Part shown: one piece after another, positions 32,633 to 64,000 of the stretch
How the letters are laid out: every line of letters starts with the position of its first letter
Numbering within the stretch: the first letter of the stretch is position 1
Assembly: GCA_013339765.2 (NCBI GenBank)
Contig: CM023450.1
Coordinates: 99,252,820-99,316,819 of the forward strand
Direction of reading: 5' to 3'
DNA length: 64,000 nt
From: Haemaphysalis longicornis
Lineage: Eukaryota > Arthropoda > Arachnida > Ixodida > Ixodidae
Position numbers and translations under genes: made by a program
Notes under the pieces: generated by a model
The model's database searches: none
What the model was told of the DNA's origin: nothing
What the model saw: the letters and a program-made list of their open reading frames with translations, nothing else

Positions 32633-35600
32633 GAGTACGAATGACAAATAAATAGATTAGTGTTTTTATGAGGCGTTGTTCAATCCGACCACTGCGGGTA
32701 GGCCCACTGCCGAAGAGCTTGATTCATGTTGCAGAGGGCGATATTCCGTTCCGTCATAGCTCCAAGCAAAGCACTTCTGGTGGGATGATGCAGCAAGTTA
32801 GTTAAACGCGCTGATATGTCCCTCCCCGCCCCTAAACCGATCTTAAAGATGTCAAAATACCCGTATTTACCAAAAGAAAGCGTGGAATTGAACAATAAAA
32901 AGGCATTTTACAGTAAAATAAATTACGGGTCTTGCAAAAAATTGAGCACCGCTGGAGCTTGAACCTTGTACGTTCGCGTCAAAACCAACGACTGGACCCA
33001 TGAGATATTGATGTCGAACAGCGGGGTCTCTTTAGAAATTGCTCGAAACACTAAAAGTAGTGCTCGAAGAAAACCAGCAAATGGCCCTGAATGCGAACAG
33101 CAAGTTGCCGGTTTGTACCAACAGGAGAACGAAATCTCGCCTGCAGGAGAAATCTACGCTTGTGTGACTTAAGATGTGGTTGTGAAAGCGTCACCATCCC
33201 TCTTCTTCCTTGATGTTGTTTTCTTCTTTTCACTTTTGCTATGACTAAGAACCTAGCCCAATCGCCTTGTTTGACGTAATCTAAAGTGTATGTTTGGCCG
33301 CCATGACGCTAAGCTTAAAGGCAAACTTTTATGTAAAAGCAAATTTGCCTATTCCGATAGATAACAGTATGGCGAACATGTATATAAAGGTCACAGCAGC
33401 TGCTTATTAATGCATAAAATGTTAAACGCGTGAAAACACGCCCGCAGATCATTCAGTTTCCCGCACAACGAATTGTGCCATCCCGAATTCCGAATGGGGT
33501 AGCGTGGTATCTGTGGAGCTTGCCTGAGTGTTTTCTCTTTTTTTCGGTACATACACTATTGCAGGGACATTGAAATGTACCGTAAGATCCGAAGTAAGTC
33601 CAACCCAATTACAATGATCTAGAGTGAAAAATACGGGGTGGGCCAACTTTCGGGTCAGGTGCGAAAAACTACAAAAAAGAGGCCTCAGCGCCAACCAAAA
33701 CTGTGGAGATATTAAGAAAAAATTTGAGATGGGGAAACTTTCGAGCCATGCGCGGAAAGGACAAATAAGTGACCACATCAACACCTGAATAGATGATTCG
33801 CGCTTATTTTGGTCATTGATCGGCGCTAAAGCCATCGATTTTAGAGGGGGGTGTGATGTTTCGGGGAAGAGCGTTCTCTTGGAACTTTGCAGTAAATAAA
33901 TGTGTGCGAGAACTTTCGCATTCGTGTGTCTTTGAACTGGCACTCTCAGCTAGCAGAGTTGTATGGGTGCTAAACATTCCTCCACCCAGAGGTAGGCTTT
34001 TGTTTCAGTTTCGATTTCGTTGAAATGTTTCTGGTTGCTCACAAGGGTGGTCTAAAGATGCATGCCTGCGATGAATGTGAGAACCTGCCGCGCCTAGGTA
34101 CCACTAGCGCATATAACTGCTGCATCCATTGGCGAAATTATATATAATTTGCGCAATCGGCTTGAAAGGAGACGGCCAACAACATGGGCTCAGAACATGG
34201 CCTCCGCGATAGGCCGCCGGCGGCGCGAGCAACGGGTCGTGGAGGCCATGCTCAGAATTGCGTATTTTCTATACCTGGCACCACGCGACAGCACCGCGTT
34301 GGAAAACTTTGCCGGGGTAACGAAGCTCCGCCCATAGAGGGCTTGATGACCGACTTTGGTAGGGCGCCGTCATACCCCGATGGCGTCAAAAAGCCCTTTC
34401 CGATTGCCTTCCAATCGCACAGTGCAAGTTAAGCTTGCCGGTGAAAAGAGGCCCTCAGGAATGGGACAGCCATCGAATACAATTGAAAATGGGGGTCCCG
34501 AATTGCTCTGGGCTCTCTGTGACAAAACACAATTTGTTCCAGGATAAGATATACAACATTATTAGCACATCTCAACATGGATAGGCTGCTATGAGAGATT
34601 AACCGACACTAACCCCTCTTAGGTAAGTTAACGAGAATTTAGTTATCTAAGAGAAATATTGTGGTAACATAGGCGGCTTGACATGAATGTAAATTTCTAT
34701 ATTTATTGGGAAAGGGCTCCAAACCTTTATAGCTAACCTGGATTTCGAAAGGCGTTACGCCGCATAATGGTCCTGCTTCATCCATGCGAATAACGACACC
34801 CCTGCCCGCATACAGAACACATTCAGCAGCGAGCAGAACTAGCTGAACAAAGCGGCACAGCGCGGTACAAGAAAGGTTTCTGTTAGCAAGAAAAAAGGCG
34901 CGCATTTTTCTTGCTCCTTCCGCATTCGCTCTCTCAGGAGTCAAGCCCCTGTATGCATTACCTAGGGTTGTCTACCAGTGGAGGGGCGCGCTCCTCTTTC
35001 TTGCTGGACCGGTCATTGTTTCGTTCCGGTTGGATTTTACCACATCACGGGCCCGCTAAGACTCTCGCGCTAAAAAAAAAGATTTCCGTTTATAAATAAC
35101 AAGAAGAAAAAACTACGGTACGATAACCGAGTTTAATTAAACAGTGCATCTTCTATATCCATCGCTGAGTACCCGACACATTGGCCGAGGTCATTATGCA
35201 ACGTTTTGTAAATGCCGCCAAACAGACTACAGCGGGGACGCTTCAGCGCCACGTTTTGTCAGCTAAAACTATATACTCATGTCAAAGTGGTTGCCGGCGT
35301 AGGACTCCCTGACTGGAGACATACTTCTCGGAATTCCTGCGCATTAAGATGGTTCTGCTAGCTGTTGCCAGACTACCATGTCCGGTTCACTGCTTGGTGA
35401 TCCATTGGTACGAGTGTAGAAACTCTGAAGAACAGCCTTCAGGGCCGGCTTAAGCTCTACGTGGTAGGAGGTGGAAGGATATACCCTGAAGTGGTTCCAC
35501 GTGTACTCTTTTTAATTGGCGGCAAAGATCTCAGAATTTCTGTGGAATAATGACCGAGTGCACTAGACGACACGTCTGCTAGCTGTCGAAACCGGGGTGA

Positions 35601-37099
35601 TTGCCGCAGATGAATACACTGAAAAACTATGGGCACCTGAATTAATTTTATAAAATCTCAATATATTAATCCATGTGCCTAGCTCCCTTCCCAGAAAACA
35701 CCAAGCATAGCGTGTGACAGGAGATGTGAGTTTCAAACTTATCCACCAAATTCATTACAGCTTCAGCTGCCATCACGCAAGTGGAGTACAAACTCTTCAC
35801 ATTGCTACTGGGCGCCCCATGGCATAGCGGGTGAAAGCCATGCCGGCCGAGCAGCAATTATTACCACCACTGAAATATCTGTATGCTTTATCTTCATAAG
35901 CTTTTGCATTTACTTAATCACATGTTCGTCACCAGCCAATTACAGGCAATATTTTGTCATGTTTACGAGTATACCATATTTTTTCAATGCTTGGTAGTAG
36001 TAATAACTTTATAAAAGGAAAGGGGGCACAAGAGCCCTGGGGAGGGAATGGATGGCACAGGGGAAGAAAGAACACCTCGAAATGTCACTGAGCACACATA
36101 AAGTAACGTTCACTCAGCAATGGCATGTCCACAGGCGCTCTTGTGGAGGAGCTCGGGTTCAGTGATCATTCACTGACAAACTCACGTTACTTAAAAAGTA
36201 GCCGTCATGTTTAAAGCAGCAGTCATGAGGGGAGCCGGTTGAGACCGTTACACGAGCTTGTATAAGCCGTTCGCGAAGGCGCATTTGAGGATCGCTTCAC
36301 GAAAGGCAATGATCTCTTCGAGAAACCAAGAAGGCAGCTAGGAAGGCGAGGACCGCAAAGTCGCTGCAGAGGGTCTGCTTCTGTGGCGGGTGGAGCGACA
36401 TTTGTTGGCAGCCGCGCTCGACCAAGTTCGGGGTACAATGGGTGTTGCTTGGAATAGCTTGAAAGTGTTGACGAGCTACTTATAGACACAGAACACAACA
36501 CAAGCGAAAATGTGTTAGTGTGCCCAAGCAAAGCAGTCGTTGCCAAAGAAAGTGCGTACAACCTTATTGTATTTCTATTTCGCCACACGGCACCTAAATA
36601 TTATGGTTGCAAACTGCGGCAACAAGCGTAAGCAAATAAAGAGCTCACAAACAAGAGTCCCTTCTTAGCGGCTCCCGCAAATAACCGTGGTGCTATCCCA
36701 CGTTTACTCCTCATGCACAAAGCATCGTTCAAGCGTGAACAACCAGTCACGCAGAAAGATACCTATGTGGTGGCAGTACGTATGCACGCGTACAGTAGAA
36801 AAAATGCGTGCAACCGGGTGTGCGTACTACACGTAAGTCTCTTTACGCACCAGCTACGATATGAAGCTAGTTCCATTGTAGCTTGTGCATTCTGTCCAGT
36901 GTATTGTCGGTATTCCTTATTATCTTGTCCCCATTAATGGTATACAATTACTTCGATAAAACCCTTATTCGGCAAAAGAACGCAACCTACAGCGTCTTTT
37001 TCGCTCTTGCCATTCCGAATAGTGCAGAGCAGACAGTATCCACCCTGTAGCGACGAAGTGCTGCTGTGTTTTTGTTGTTATCAAGACGGTGTTAAAACC
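32633..37099. other. Gene-free stretch, nothing recognised
   Basis: About 4.5 kb with no recognisable exon or element. The longest frame (33943-33449 minus, 164 residues) reads as ordinary-complexity sequence but shows no family motif, and no splice or repeat support was seen. AT-rich simple stretches occur near 34140 and 36000. Confidence 0.3.
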
Positions 37100-37370
37100 A
37101 AGGGCACACTGCAGCCCAGGGCCTATCACCCTGCTCGCTTCCTCAGTACGCAGGCGACGCAAACATCGCCTCTGTGCGTCTTGGCGCCGCGGACGGCTCC
37201 TTATCCGTCACGTGACATAGTTTTGACCCAGATATGGCTTTCCTGCGCTCACTTTCTCCCCCTCTCATCGGCCGGCGCCACGCATCGTCCTTCAAAAAAT
37301 CACAACGCATGGCAGCCGGGCGGGAGGCGCGGCTCGCAGTGAATCACCTAAGTCCTGTTTTGTCCTGAAG
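37100..37370 (+). promoter_or_regulatory. GC-rich patch ending in a strong splice donor; possible distal promoter/leader exon
   Basis: This patch is GC- and CpG-rich relative to its surroundings. It contains a palindromic E-box (GTCACGTGAC, 37206-37215), GGCGCCGCGG and GGCCGGCGCC phrases. It is followed by GTTTTGTCCTGAAG|GTAAGCTGG, a near-consensus donor at 37371. The next + strand gene starts at 43274, with candidate acceptors at 43244 and 43255. A non-coding first exon for the synthetase is therefore conceivable, but nothing in the sequence proves transcription. Confidence 0.25.
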
Positions 37371-39096
37371 GTAAGCTGGTGCTGTGTGCATTTTTCAAAC
37401 ACTTATTATGACGCAAGCTCCGAGCAAGGTTGCGTAAGCGGAGCCGGGAAGGTGAGACAAGTTCGTCGCGAGCGTCAAGAGGGATAGCCCGATAGCAGGG
37501 GGCGGGGTAAACATCAGTAAAACTACGCGAATTATGGCCCTTGTGTATGGCGTATTGAGTCTTTGCCGCTTTGCAAAAGTGACCGTGGTGACAGGTAATT
37601 AAAACGGGACAGTGGAGATTGTGATTATGGCTTATAGCGGTCAAACTTCAATCTATCGTTCGAAGCGATGGCTACCTTCGTTGAGGTTTTGCTTGGGAGA
37701 AGTCTTAAAATGTCAACATCTGCGCAAGTCTGGGAGTCAAGGGGTGTGCCAGCCGCATTACTTTCGTTATAGCTGCGTGTTTGTGGAACGCGAATGACTC
37801 CCTTAACAGGCTGAATGGCAGTTTTTTTCTTGTTATTCTTTCTTTATTTATTTCTCCAACAGTGTACATGTCTAATACGAGACCAGGGCTAAAGGCGAAA
37901 ACCACCTGACGGGATCCCGGCCGGCGCCCTTCCCACGATATTACATCAATTCAGCTAATACTTTCAACAGTTCTATCACAGTAACTCGCAGCATACTGCA
38001 GAAAGTAAAACATTGAAACTGTGCAGTTATCAGTTTCAGCTGGTAACACTGAATATTTCTGCAAATGAAGATAATAACATGAACATGAGCATTTGTCAGT
38101 TTACACGTTACGAGCCTTATCCTCATGCAGAAATGTTCGTTATCTTACAAGCGCAAACACATACGGAAGTACAAAAACGTAAACCATATTAAACACACAC
38201 AACCCAAAAGTTATAATTTGTACTGAGGTTCATTCTAGGCGATGCATTTCGGCAGATATCAAGGTATTTCAAAGTTATTTTGATAGCCTCTTTCAAGTCC
38301 ATAAAACACCCTACGTACATTGTAAAGAGACACAGGCTACCGAGTTATCACAAAGAGGACGAAGTCTATGAGTTATATTTTATACACGCTAAGAGGGTGG
38401 GTAATTTCTCACGTGGAGCTGTGTAGCATCCACCTACATTTACTCCGCAAATTATTTCACTAAATGTTTGTGTACGTGTGCGTTCTGATTGCATCTGTTC
38501 GAAAACTAATTCCACTTTTTGACACCAAATGAAGCACGCAAATAATAATGTGGCCTTTATTTAGGTTGTGGTATTCGTCGTTGATATCGCGTTCGGTAAA
38601 CTTCACAACATCCAGCGGAAGGCTCAAAATTCGTATTTCCTATTCGAACAGAGCTGCCTGAATTATTTATTCACTTACAAAACATCAGATTATCCCAGAG
38701 CGCATAAACAGAAACATGAATGTAAACATACAAGCTCTTATTTTTAATGGGCACCGAAAAACTGTTGAAGGAAATGTAAGATATGTCCCGGCCACCCCTC
38801 CGATCAAAATCACCCGGTGGTTTGAGAGCTGCATGGACCATCCCAATGCCCATGCCAGTTGTCACTGGCACCTCCAAATTCAGTTCACGTTATTTATTTT
38901 TAGGTTTATACCTTCGCAGCCTCGTGTTCTCAATCGCTCAGGACATGATTCACAAGTTTAAATTTGACACGTAACCCGCATTTATATTCGAGATTTGGCT
39001 AGTTGGTGTGTTGCTGTATTGTGTAGTACAGGTAATATCCTGGGAAAGTTCAAACAGTAAGAAGCTCAATGGGAACCTCTTGCATGACGTATGCGT
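37371..39096. other. Gene-free stretch, nothing recognised
   Basis: AT-rich non-coding sequence with no element recognised. Confidence 0.3.
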
Positions 39097-39304
39097 CAAA
39101 GTAGCATAAATAGTTGGAGTCAATCAACAGATGGGAGTGAGTTGAAGGTATACGATTAATCGATTAAAATTCCAATCAAAACATTATGCTTTAATCGCGA
39201 CAAAGTAGCATAAATAGTTATAATCAATCAACAGATGGGAGTTAGTTGAAAGTGTACCATTAATCGATTAATATTCGAATTGAAACATTATGCTTTAATC
39301 GCGA
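39097..39304 (+). repeat. Tandem duplication, 104-bp unit
   Basis: CAAAGTAGCATAAATAGTT..AATCAACAGATGGGAG begins at 39097 and again at 39201. Both units end ACATTATGCTTTAATCGCGA. Each carries an ATTAATCGATTAA-type palindrome. Differences are scattered substitutions. Confidence 0.9.
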
Positions 39305-42261
39305 GTTTGGAAGTTAAATTAACGAGGGCCACGCAAGCCACGTTTGCCGTCTCCAATGATGCATGTTACTCGGCGGTTTTTTCTCTTCATTTTTCATGTT
39401 TTCCCCACGCCCCAACTTGCGCCATTTCGTTAGCGGCCACTAACCTCAACGTTAACGTTGCTTTTGTCCATATTGCTGTTCTCACACTCGACGATTTATT
39501 GTATTCGTGCTCGCATCCGTTAGAGGGACCCTTCATTGTACACTGCGCGCTGCTGTGAGCAGGAAATGAATTTCGGGGATTCGACGAACATAAAAACATG
39601 GCCCGACGTAGCGGAAACACCACCCAACGAAAGAAATCGGCGGCGGCAGTATGAAGAATTCACACTGAAGTTCAGTCTGACGTGGAGCCTCATTGAACTC
39701 TGGCCGAAATGTCCTTCGCCCCAAAAGGTGTTTTCCAAGGGAGACCGTCCTCGAAGTTTTCCCCCAAGATCACCGAAAGATGTTCGGCGATGACGCACAT
39801 GTGTCGAGGCGTCACTAAACTCTTTGTATTGAATTCTGTCAGCTGTTTCCCGTAACGTCATGCCACGCCTCGTTTTGCGAATTTTCTATTCCACCAGTGA
39901 ACGGCTTTCTTCCGAGCTCCAGTTCGTACCTGTGCTGGTTGGAAACTTGTTCAAATGTTGGGGTATACCAGCTACAAAAGCAAATATGGGGAGAAATTCG
40001 AATTTTAGCTGAAACTTTGATGTTGGTAACGCAAAGCACGTCAATTGCATCACGTGAAAAAATATATTTGCTTATTCTGGAAACGCACCAGGGCACTTCA
40101 AAATGGCAGTTGGGCGAATCACGCAGGTCTGCCGCTCCAGCAAGACTTCGTTGAGAAAATGCGTCCAATTATCAGCGTCTACACTACCAAGTGCCCTTTA
40201 ATGGTGAAAGACGAGAGCATCGCACAATCAAATACTACCTGAATTGTGTCTGCCATCCACGCTTTGAACATTGTCGAAGACAGTGCATCAACGTGTATTC
40301 TTGAGAAGGCCTTGGGTTCACCATGTTGCAAGCCTCTGTCCGGACGTGCAGTGGGTGTTAGTGTGGGCGCCATGTTCAACAGGAAGAAATGCGATGTTCA
40401 AGGGGAACTTTTTACTTTAACTTCACTATCTTAACATGTGACTTCCGAGCGTGTATTGTCAACGATGCCGATCTCCCTGGAACGGCTCATTGGATAAACC
40501 ACATCTGGGTGCTACGAACGGCAATACTCCAGGTTAAACAAGCCAAGTGCTAAAGCGGCGCACAGCCGATTAATGTCTCAGTGAAATTTCAGGGAGTTGC
40601 CATGGAATAGGAAATTGATAGGAAATACTGTGCACAGTTTTAGGCCCGACAATTCCAGCTGGGTGCCAAAAAGGTCAACATTCAGAGCCTGAAGATCACA
40701 TCCCACCCGCTGCAGTGGTGTGTACAGGTGGAGTTCGCCATCACTGGCGTAAAACGGCTGGGTGCCGTTCTTCGAGGCGTGATACATTTATTTTAGGCAC
40801 TACTGTATGCAGCTCAAGAAGCCTTTACGCCGCTCCATGCAGGACCAAAATCGCGGCTAGATGCCTCCACCCGCGCGTCAAAGGTGTCGAGTGTGACGTA
40901 TTGGAGCTGCTTCGGGACGCGTTAACACGCTTGCGAGATTGCCACTGATCACTAGGAGGAGATAAGTGCGGAACCGGGTACATACCCGCCTCTGTACTGA
41001 AGATACCCGAAAATGAGAAGACTAGGAATGATAGTGGTTCCGCTTTTATATGGCATTTGAAGGCCATGCTGATTGATTCAGGAGAAGAAGGGCTTCTTGC
41101 ATAGCCGAATTAGTGTTACGAGATGGCTGTACATCCCTTAATTGGCCATTCACGAACCTTGCCTTCATTCGCACTGATCGGCGAGGCTATATGTAAGAAA
41201 GGCATTCCCAAGTAGTAAGCCATCAGCCACACCTAATGAAAATACCTCTACTGGAAAAGAAAAAGTACCCGTATACGGCTTAAATTTAAGAGGAAACCAC
41301 ACGCTGCCTCGTGTTGTTATACCGCCCTATGCCAGTAGTGCCTTGGAGAAGTGGCTGGGTCCCGGCTTCCTACCTGTAGAACTAACTTTCGCTATGTGTA
41401 AATGCTCTTGTGCGCCCCAAGTGAATTCAACATCAGGCGAGTTTGTGTTCAGCACAGCCAGAATGACTGTCAACAAGCAACAAAAGTTTCGGCTGCCGAA
41501 AAAAATGTCAACGAATTTTTCCGCCCCTCAACTAGATGAATGACCTTTGATTGTCCAAAGCGACATCTATTCCACATACTACACAGCAAAAACAACCGTC
41601 AAAAATTAGACACTTTTTGCCTTCATTCAAGACGTAGTCCTTTCTATGAAAACCTCTGGTTAATTTGTAACAATTGTATTTATGGCAGGCGATTCATCAG
41701 ATTGAGACATTCAACGCACGCTAAGACGCCGTCGAAAGTTGAATTTGCGAGCAGAGTGCCCAGTATATTTTTGGCGCAACGTTTATCTGGCGAGGCCTTC
41801 AAGAGGTTTAGAAACTGGTCCAGCCCCTCTGCTTATTTTAACAGTGATGAGCTAAAAAGAGTTTCCACTTGAGTTCCTTTTATCTCGAAGCTTGCGATTA
41901 CAGTAATAAAAGATTGATGCCGAAAACAAGCCGGGGTTGGTTGTCATGTACCCACGAAGGCCAACAACTCTCCCGTACATGTGAACTATCTATTTCGGAA
42001 CTCTCCAACAAAACAAAACAGGAATCTACGTCGCGTCTTGCTTTGCGTCGTCTCCCATGTTGTTAGCCAAGTAAACAGTGATACTTGAGGGCTTGCTTCC
42101 AAGGTACAACTGATTGTGGACGCTTTATGCGGTTGTTTTCTTCCACAAGAAACAGAGCAAGAGTAAAGTGGTAAAGTGTTCTCTTCTCTGCTTTTTCATG
42201 AAAAACTTGTAGTGAATAGTGTGCATCTGTCCCCATCATACTATATTGCCCAACTGGCGAT

Positions 42262-42267
<6 letters not shown>
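39305..42267. other. Gene-free stretch, nothing recognised
   Basis: Many short overlapping frames on both strands (for example 39861-39520 minus, 41540-41872 plus), none with a recognisable domain. A decayed DNA transposon is possible but not demonstrable by eye. Confidence 0.3.

Positions 42268-42297
<30 letters not shown>
42268..42297. repeat. (AT)n dinucleotide run
   Basis: About 15 AT units following TATAGTT. Confidence 0.95.
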
Positions 42298-42299
<2 letters not shown>

Positions 42300-43049
42300 C
42301 CCAGGCGCACATCTTAAAGCACGAGGACCTAGTGGTAGACCATTTGGTTAAGTTTTAGGTTGTGCGCACCTAATGTCAGGCCTGCAATTTTGTATGTCAC
42401 ACCGGCACGTTCATTTGCTTCCTGATGGCCGCAGCTTGGTGGATGCTGTACGGGTACATGCAAAGCTTCTGTATTTGGGTGCATTCCCGTGGAGATACCC
42501 ACAGAAACGCAGGAGGGGCGGTTTACAAGATCGCCGAGGCGTGGGAAAAATCGCACATTCACTAGCTGCACCGTTTCCTGTTGCTCTCCTACATACTTGT
42601 ACCATTACTACCACGCGGCTAGCCCAGACTCCCATTATTGAACCACGAAAAGCTTCAGGTTTCCTTGTACCCTTAAGGAAGGTAGTATGGGAATATGATA
42701 CCTGGATATATTTACAATGCGTCCAGTTGCAGGGATCTATCGCAGGGGAGAGCAAAAGGGGCCCTAGCATGGGTTGTAACCTCACGGATAACGTAAGATT
42801 GCGAAGTCATAATCAAGGGCCTCAACGCACCCTTAACTACGCTGGCTGCAACATAAAATAGCGTTTACGGTTGCCTTTACCTGCTAACAAAAAAAGCTCG
42901 CAAACAATACAGACAATATAGGAAACCTTATATTACAGTTTAAAACTATGCGTGTCCAGCTTGAATTCAAGAACAGAAGAAAAAGACGAAATGATACGTC
43001 AATGTCATGACCCCGCCTAGGTTTTACTCTTTGGTTCTCTTATTCCCAT
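42298..43049. other. Spacer, nothing recognised
   Basis: Overlapping frames on both strands (42373-42861 plus, 42785-42411 minus) mirror each other and show no conserved motif. Possibly an unrecognised repeat. Confidence 0.3.
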
Positions 43050-43054
43050 TTATT

Positions 43055-43090
<36 letters not shown>

Positions 43091-43104
43091 TTATTTATTT
43101 ATTT
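43050..43104 (+). repeat. (TTTA)n tract upstream of synthetase
   Basis: Imperfect TTTA/TTAT array about 170 bp before the proposed start codon. Confidence 0.9.
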
Positions 43105-43273
43105 TTCTTTAAGAGAAACGCCTGCATTTAATTAAACTATACACAACACGGGCATTACGCGACGATGCTTTTGTTATAGAATAATGTCAAAGGAGCAACG
43201 CCACGGACGAGACGTAATTGTACATTCATATATCATCCGCCAGGTTTGCCTCAGATCGGGGGTTGGCCCCATC

Positions 43274-63070
<19,797 letters not shown>

Positions 63071-63499
63071 GTAACTAGACCTCCTTGGGTCGCTCCAGCA
63101 AGCTAGCCCTTCCACGACGAAAAAAAAAACACAAGAAGCCGGGTTGCTTAAGAAATTTTGCGCTACTAACAGACTGTACTTTTACTAGTTTTGGATCTTT
63201 ACCGTTTTAATTGTGATTTCATTTCAAAGGTGTTTTCAAAGCAACTTTAACACACCATTTACACTTTAAAGGCGTTTAGCTAGGCCTTGTACGAGCAAAA
63301 TAACAAACGGCATTTGTTAAAATTATCGCTAGGTAATTTTACAAAATGTCGTTACCTATTTCATTTCCTATGCACGTCGTTGGGGCCTAGGCACCAACCA
63401 CGCGCATGGAATCAACAGCATGGTATTTTACCGGGTTTCCAAGACGATAGTCTTTTTTGGGCTACTTGGACGCGGAAATGTTGGTCCATCCGTTCATCC

Positions 63500-63555
<56 letters not shown>

Positions 63556-64000
63556 GATTGAGACACCGGGCCAAAGTTAACTGAGTTGTTGAACGAAACC
63601 CTTATATTTGCACGCACCTTTTCTGTATTCCAACGTGATTGTTTCCCTCTAAACCGAAGCATTTCTAAGCATTCTAATTTTTAAAAAACATTTTTTTCGG
63701 ATATGGTCACGCGCTCGCTTCACAGCCCGGCTACGGCGCATGCAGATGCAGGTGATTACGAAATAATAGACGTGGCGCCATCTGGCTTCCTGTGAGCTTA
63801 GCGTATACAGCTTTTGAGCGTTCCCTCCGCACATCAATTGGCAAAGAACGGCACGCAAATGGGCGTTGCCACGTGCGTACTTACGTGCGTTGTACAGCAG
63901 GAAAACAAGCATAAATGTTGAGCGGTAGCCTCAAAGGGAACCTTGTCTTTTCACCCGAAGTTTACTTTACGAGAAGGGCTGTCAAAGCGAGGCGCGAGGT
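63071..64000 (+). other. Synthetase intron 6 (partial)
   Basis: It starts with GTAACT and continues to the window edge. It holds a CTGT microsatellite and no further exon that I can recognise. Confidence 0.65.
63440..63560 (-). repeat. CAGA microsatellite with family flank
   Basis: The (CTGT)n run at 63499-63554 is preceded on the plus strand by AAGACGATAGTCTTTTTTGG followed by GCTACTTGG. This is the reverse complement of the flank seen at 7990-8020 and 55690-55720. It marks a fourth member of the CAGA-bearing dispersed family. Confidence 0.85.

Noticed and set aside
33449..33943. 164-codon minus-strand frame
   Set aside because: No recognisable motif, splice context or second copy; frames of this length can occur by chance in sequence of this composition.
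42373..42861. 162-codon plus frame with a 124-codon antisense partner
   Set aside because: Mirror-image open frames with no family motif; more likely an unidentified repeat than a gene.

Overview
The window looks like nuclear DNA from a hard tick (Ixodidae, probably a metastriate). The evidence is large spliced genes, long introns full of repeats, and many copies of a tRNA-derived SINE that I recognise as the ixodid family Ruka. Three Ruka copies are full length with clear target-site duplications. The rest of the repeat load is decayed non-LTR retrotransposons, MITE-like inverted repeats, a pogo/Tigger relic and long CAGA, ATCC and GATT microsatellites. There is no prokaryotic gene organisation, CRISPR array or rRNA.

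Two protein-coding genes can be supported, both on the + strand and both incomplete. The first (exons from 13266 to 25857) encodes the C-terminal 414 residues of a K+-dependent Na+/Ca2+ exchanger (NCKX, SLC24 family). Its eight exons join in frame at GT-AG sites and cover most of the alpha-1 repeat, an acidic cytosolic loop, the alpha-2 repeat and the stop codon; tandem AATAAA signals follow. The N-terminal exons were not found in the 13 kb upstream. The second (43274 to beyond 63070) encodes the first 357 residues of an acyl-CoA synthetase of the ANL superfamily (4-coumarate-CoA ligase/luciferase-like). Its six exons also join in frame and carry the AMP-binding P-loop and the YGLSET motif; the C-terminal exons lie past the window. 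I see no functional link between the two genes beyond adjacency.

Layout: 1-13.2 kb is gene-free and holds Ruka copies, LINE remnants, a foldback palindrome and two composite repeats. 13.3-25.9 kb is the exchanger gene, with MITEs, a LINE scrap and a Tigger relic in its introns. 26-43 kb is intergenic, with microsatellites, a 750-bp element flanked by inverted repeats that carries a frameshifted reading frame of charged repeats (STPR-like), a textbook Ruka insertion, and a GC-rich stretch near 37.1-37.4 kb that could be a distal promoter and leader exon. 43.2-64 kb is the synthetase gene, with introns packed with a decayed LINE (47.6-49.5 kb), composite repeats, a 1.2-kb element with perfect 20-bp inverted repeats and a 241-bp MITE.

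I found no convincing new multi-gene system. The most unusual items are the STPR-like element at 28974-29723, a three-copy composite repeat family (10.6, 46.1 and 50.8 kb), and an Asp-to-Glu change at a key ion-binding position of the exchanger. All family names come from reading motifs by eye, without database searches.
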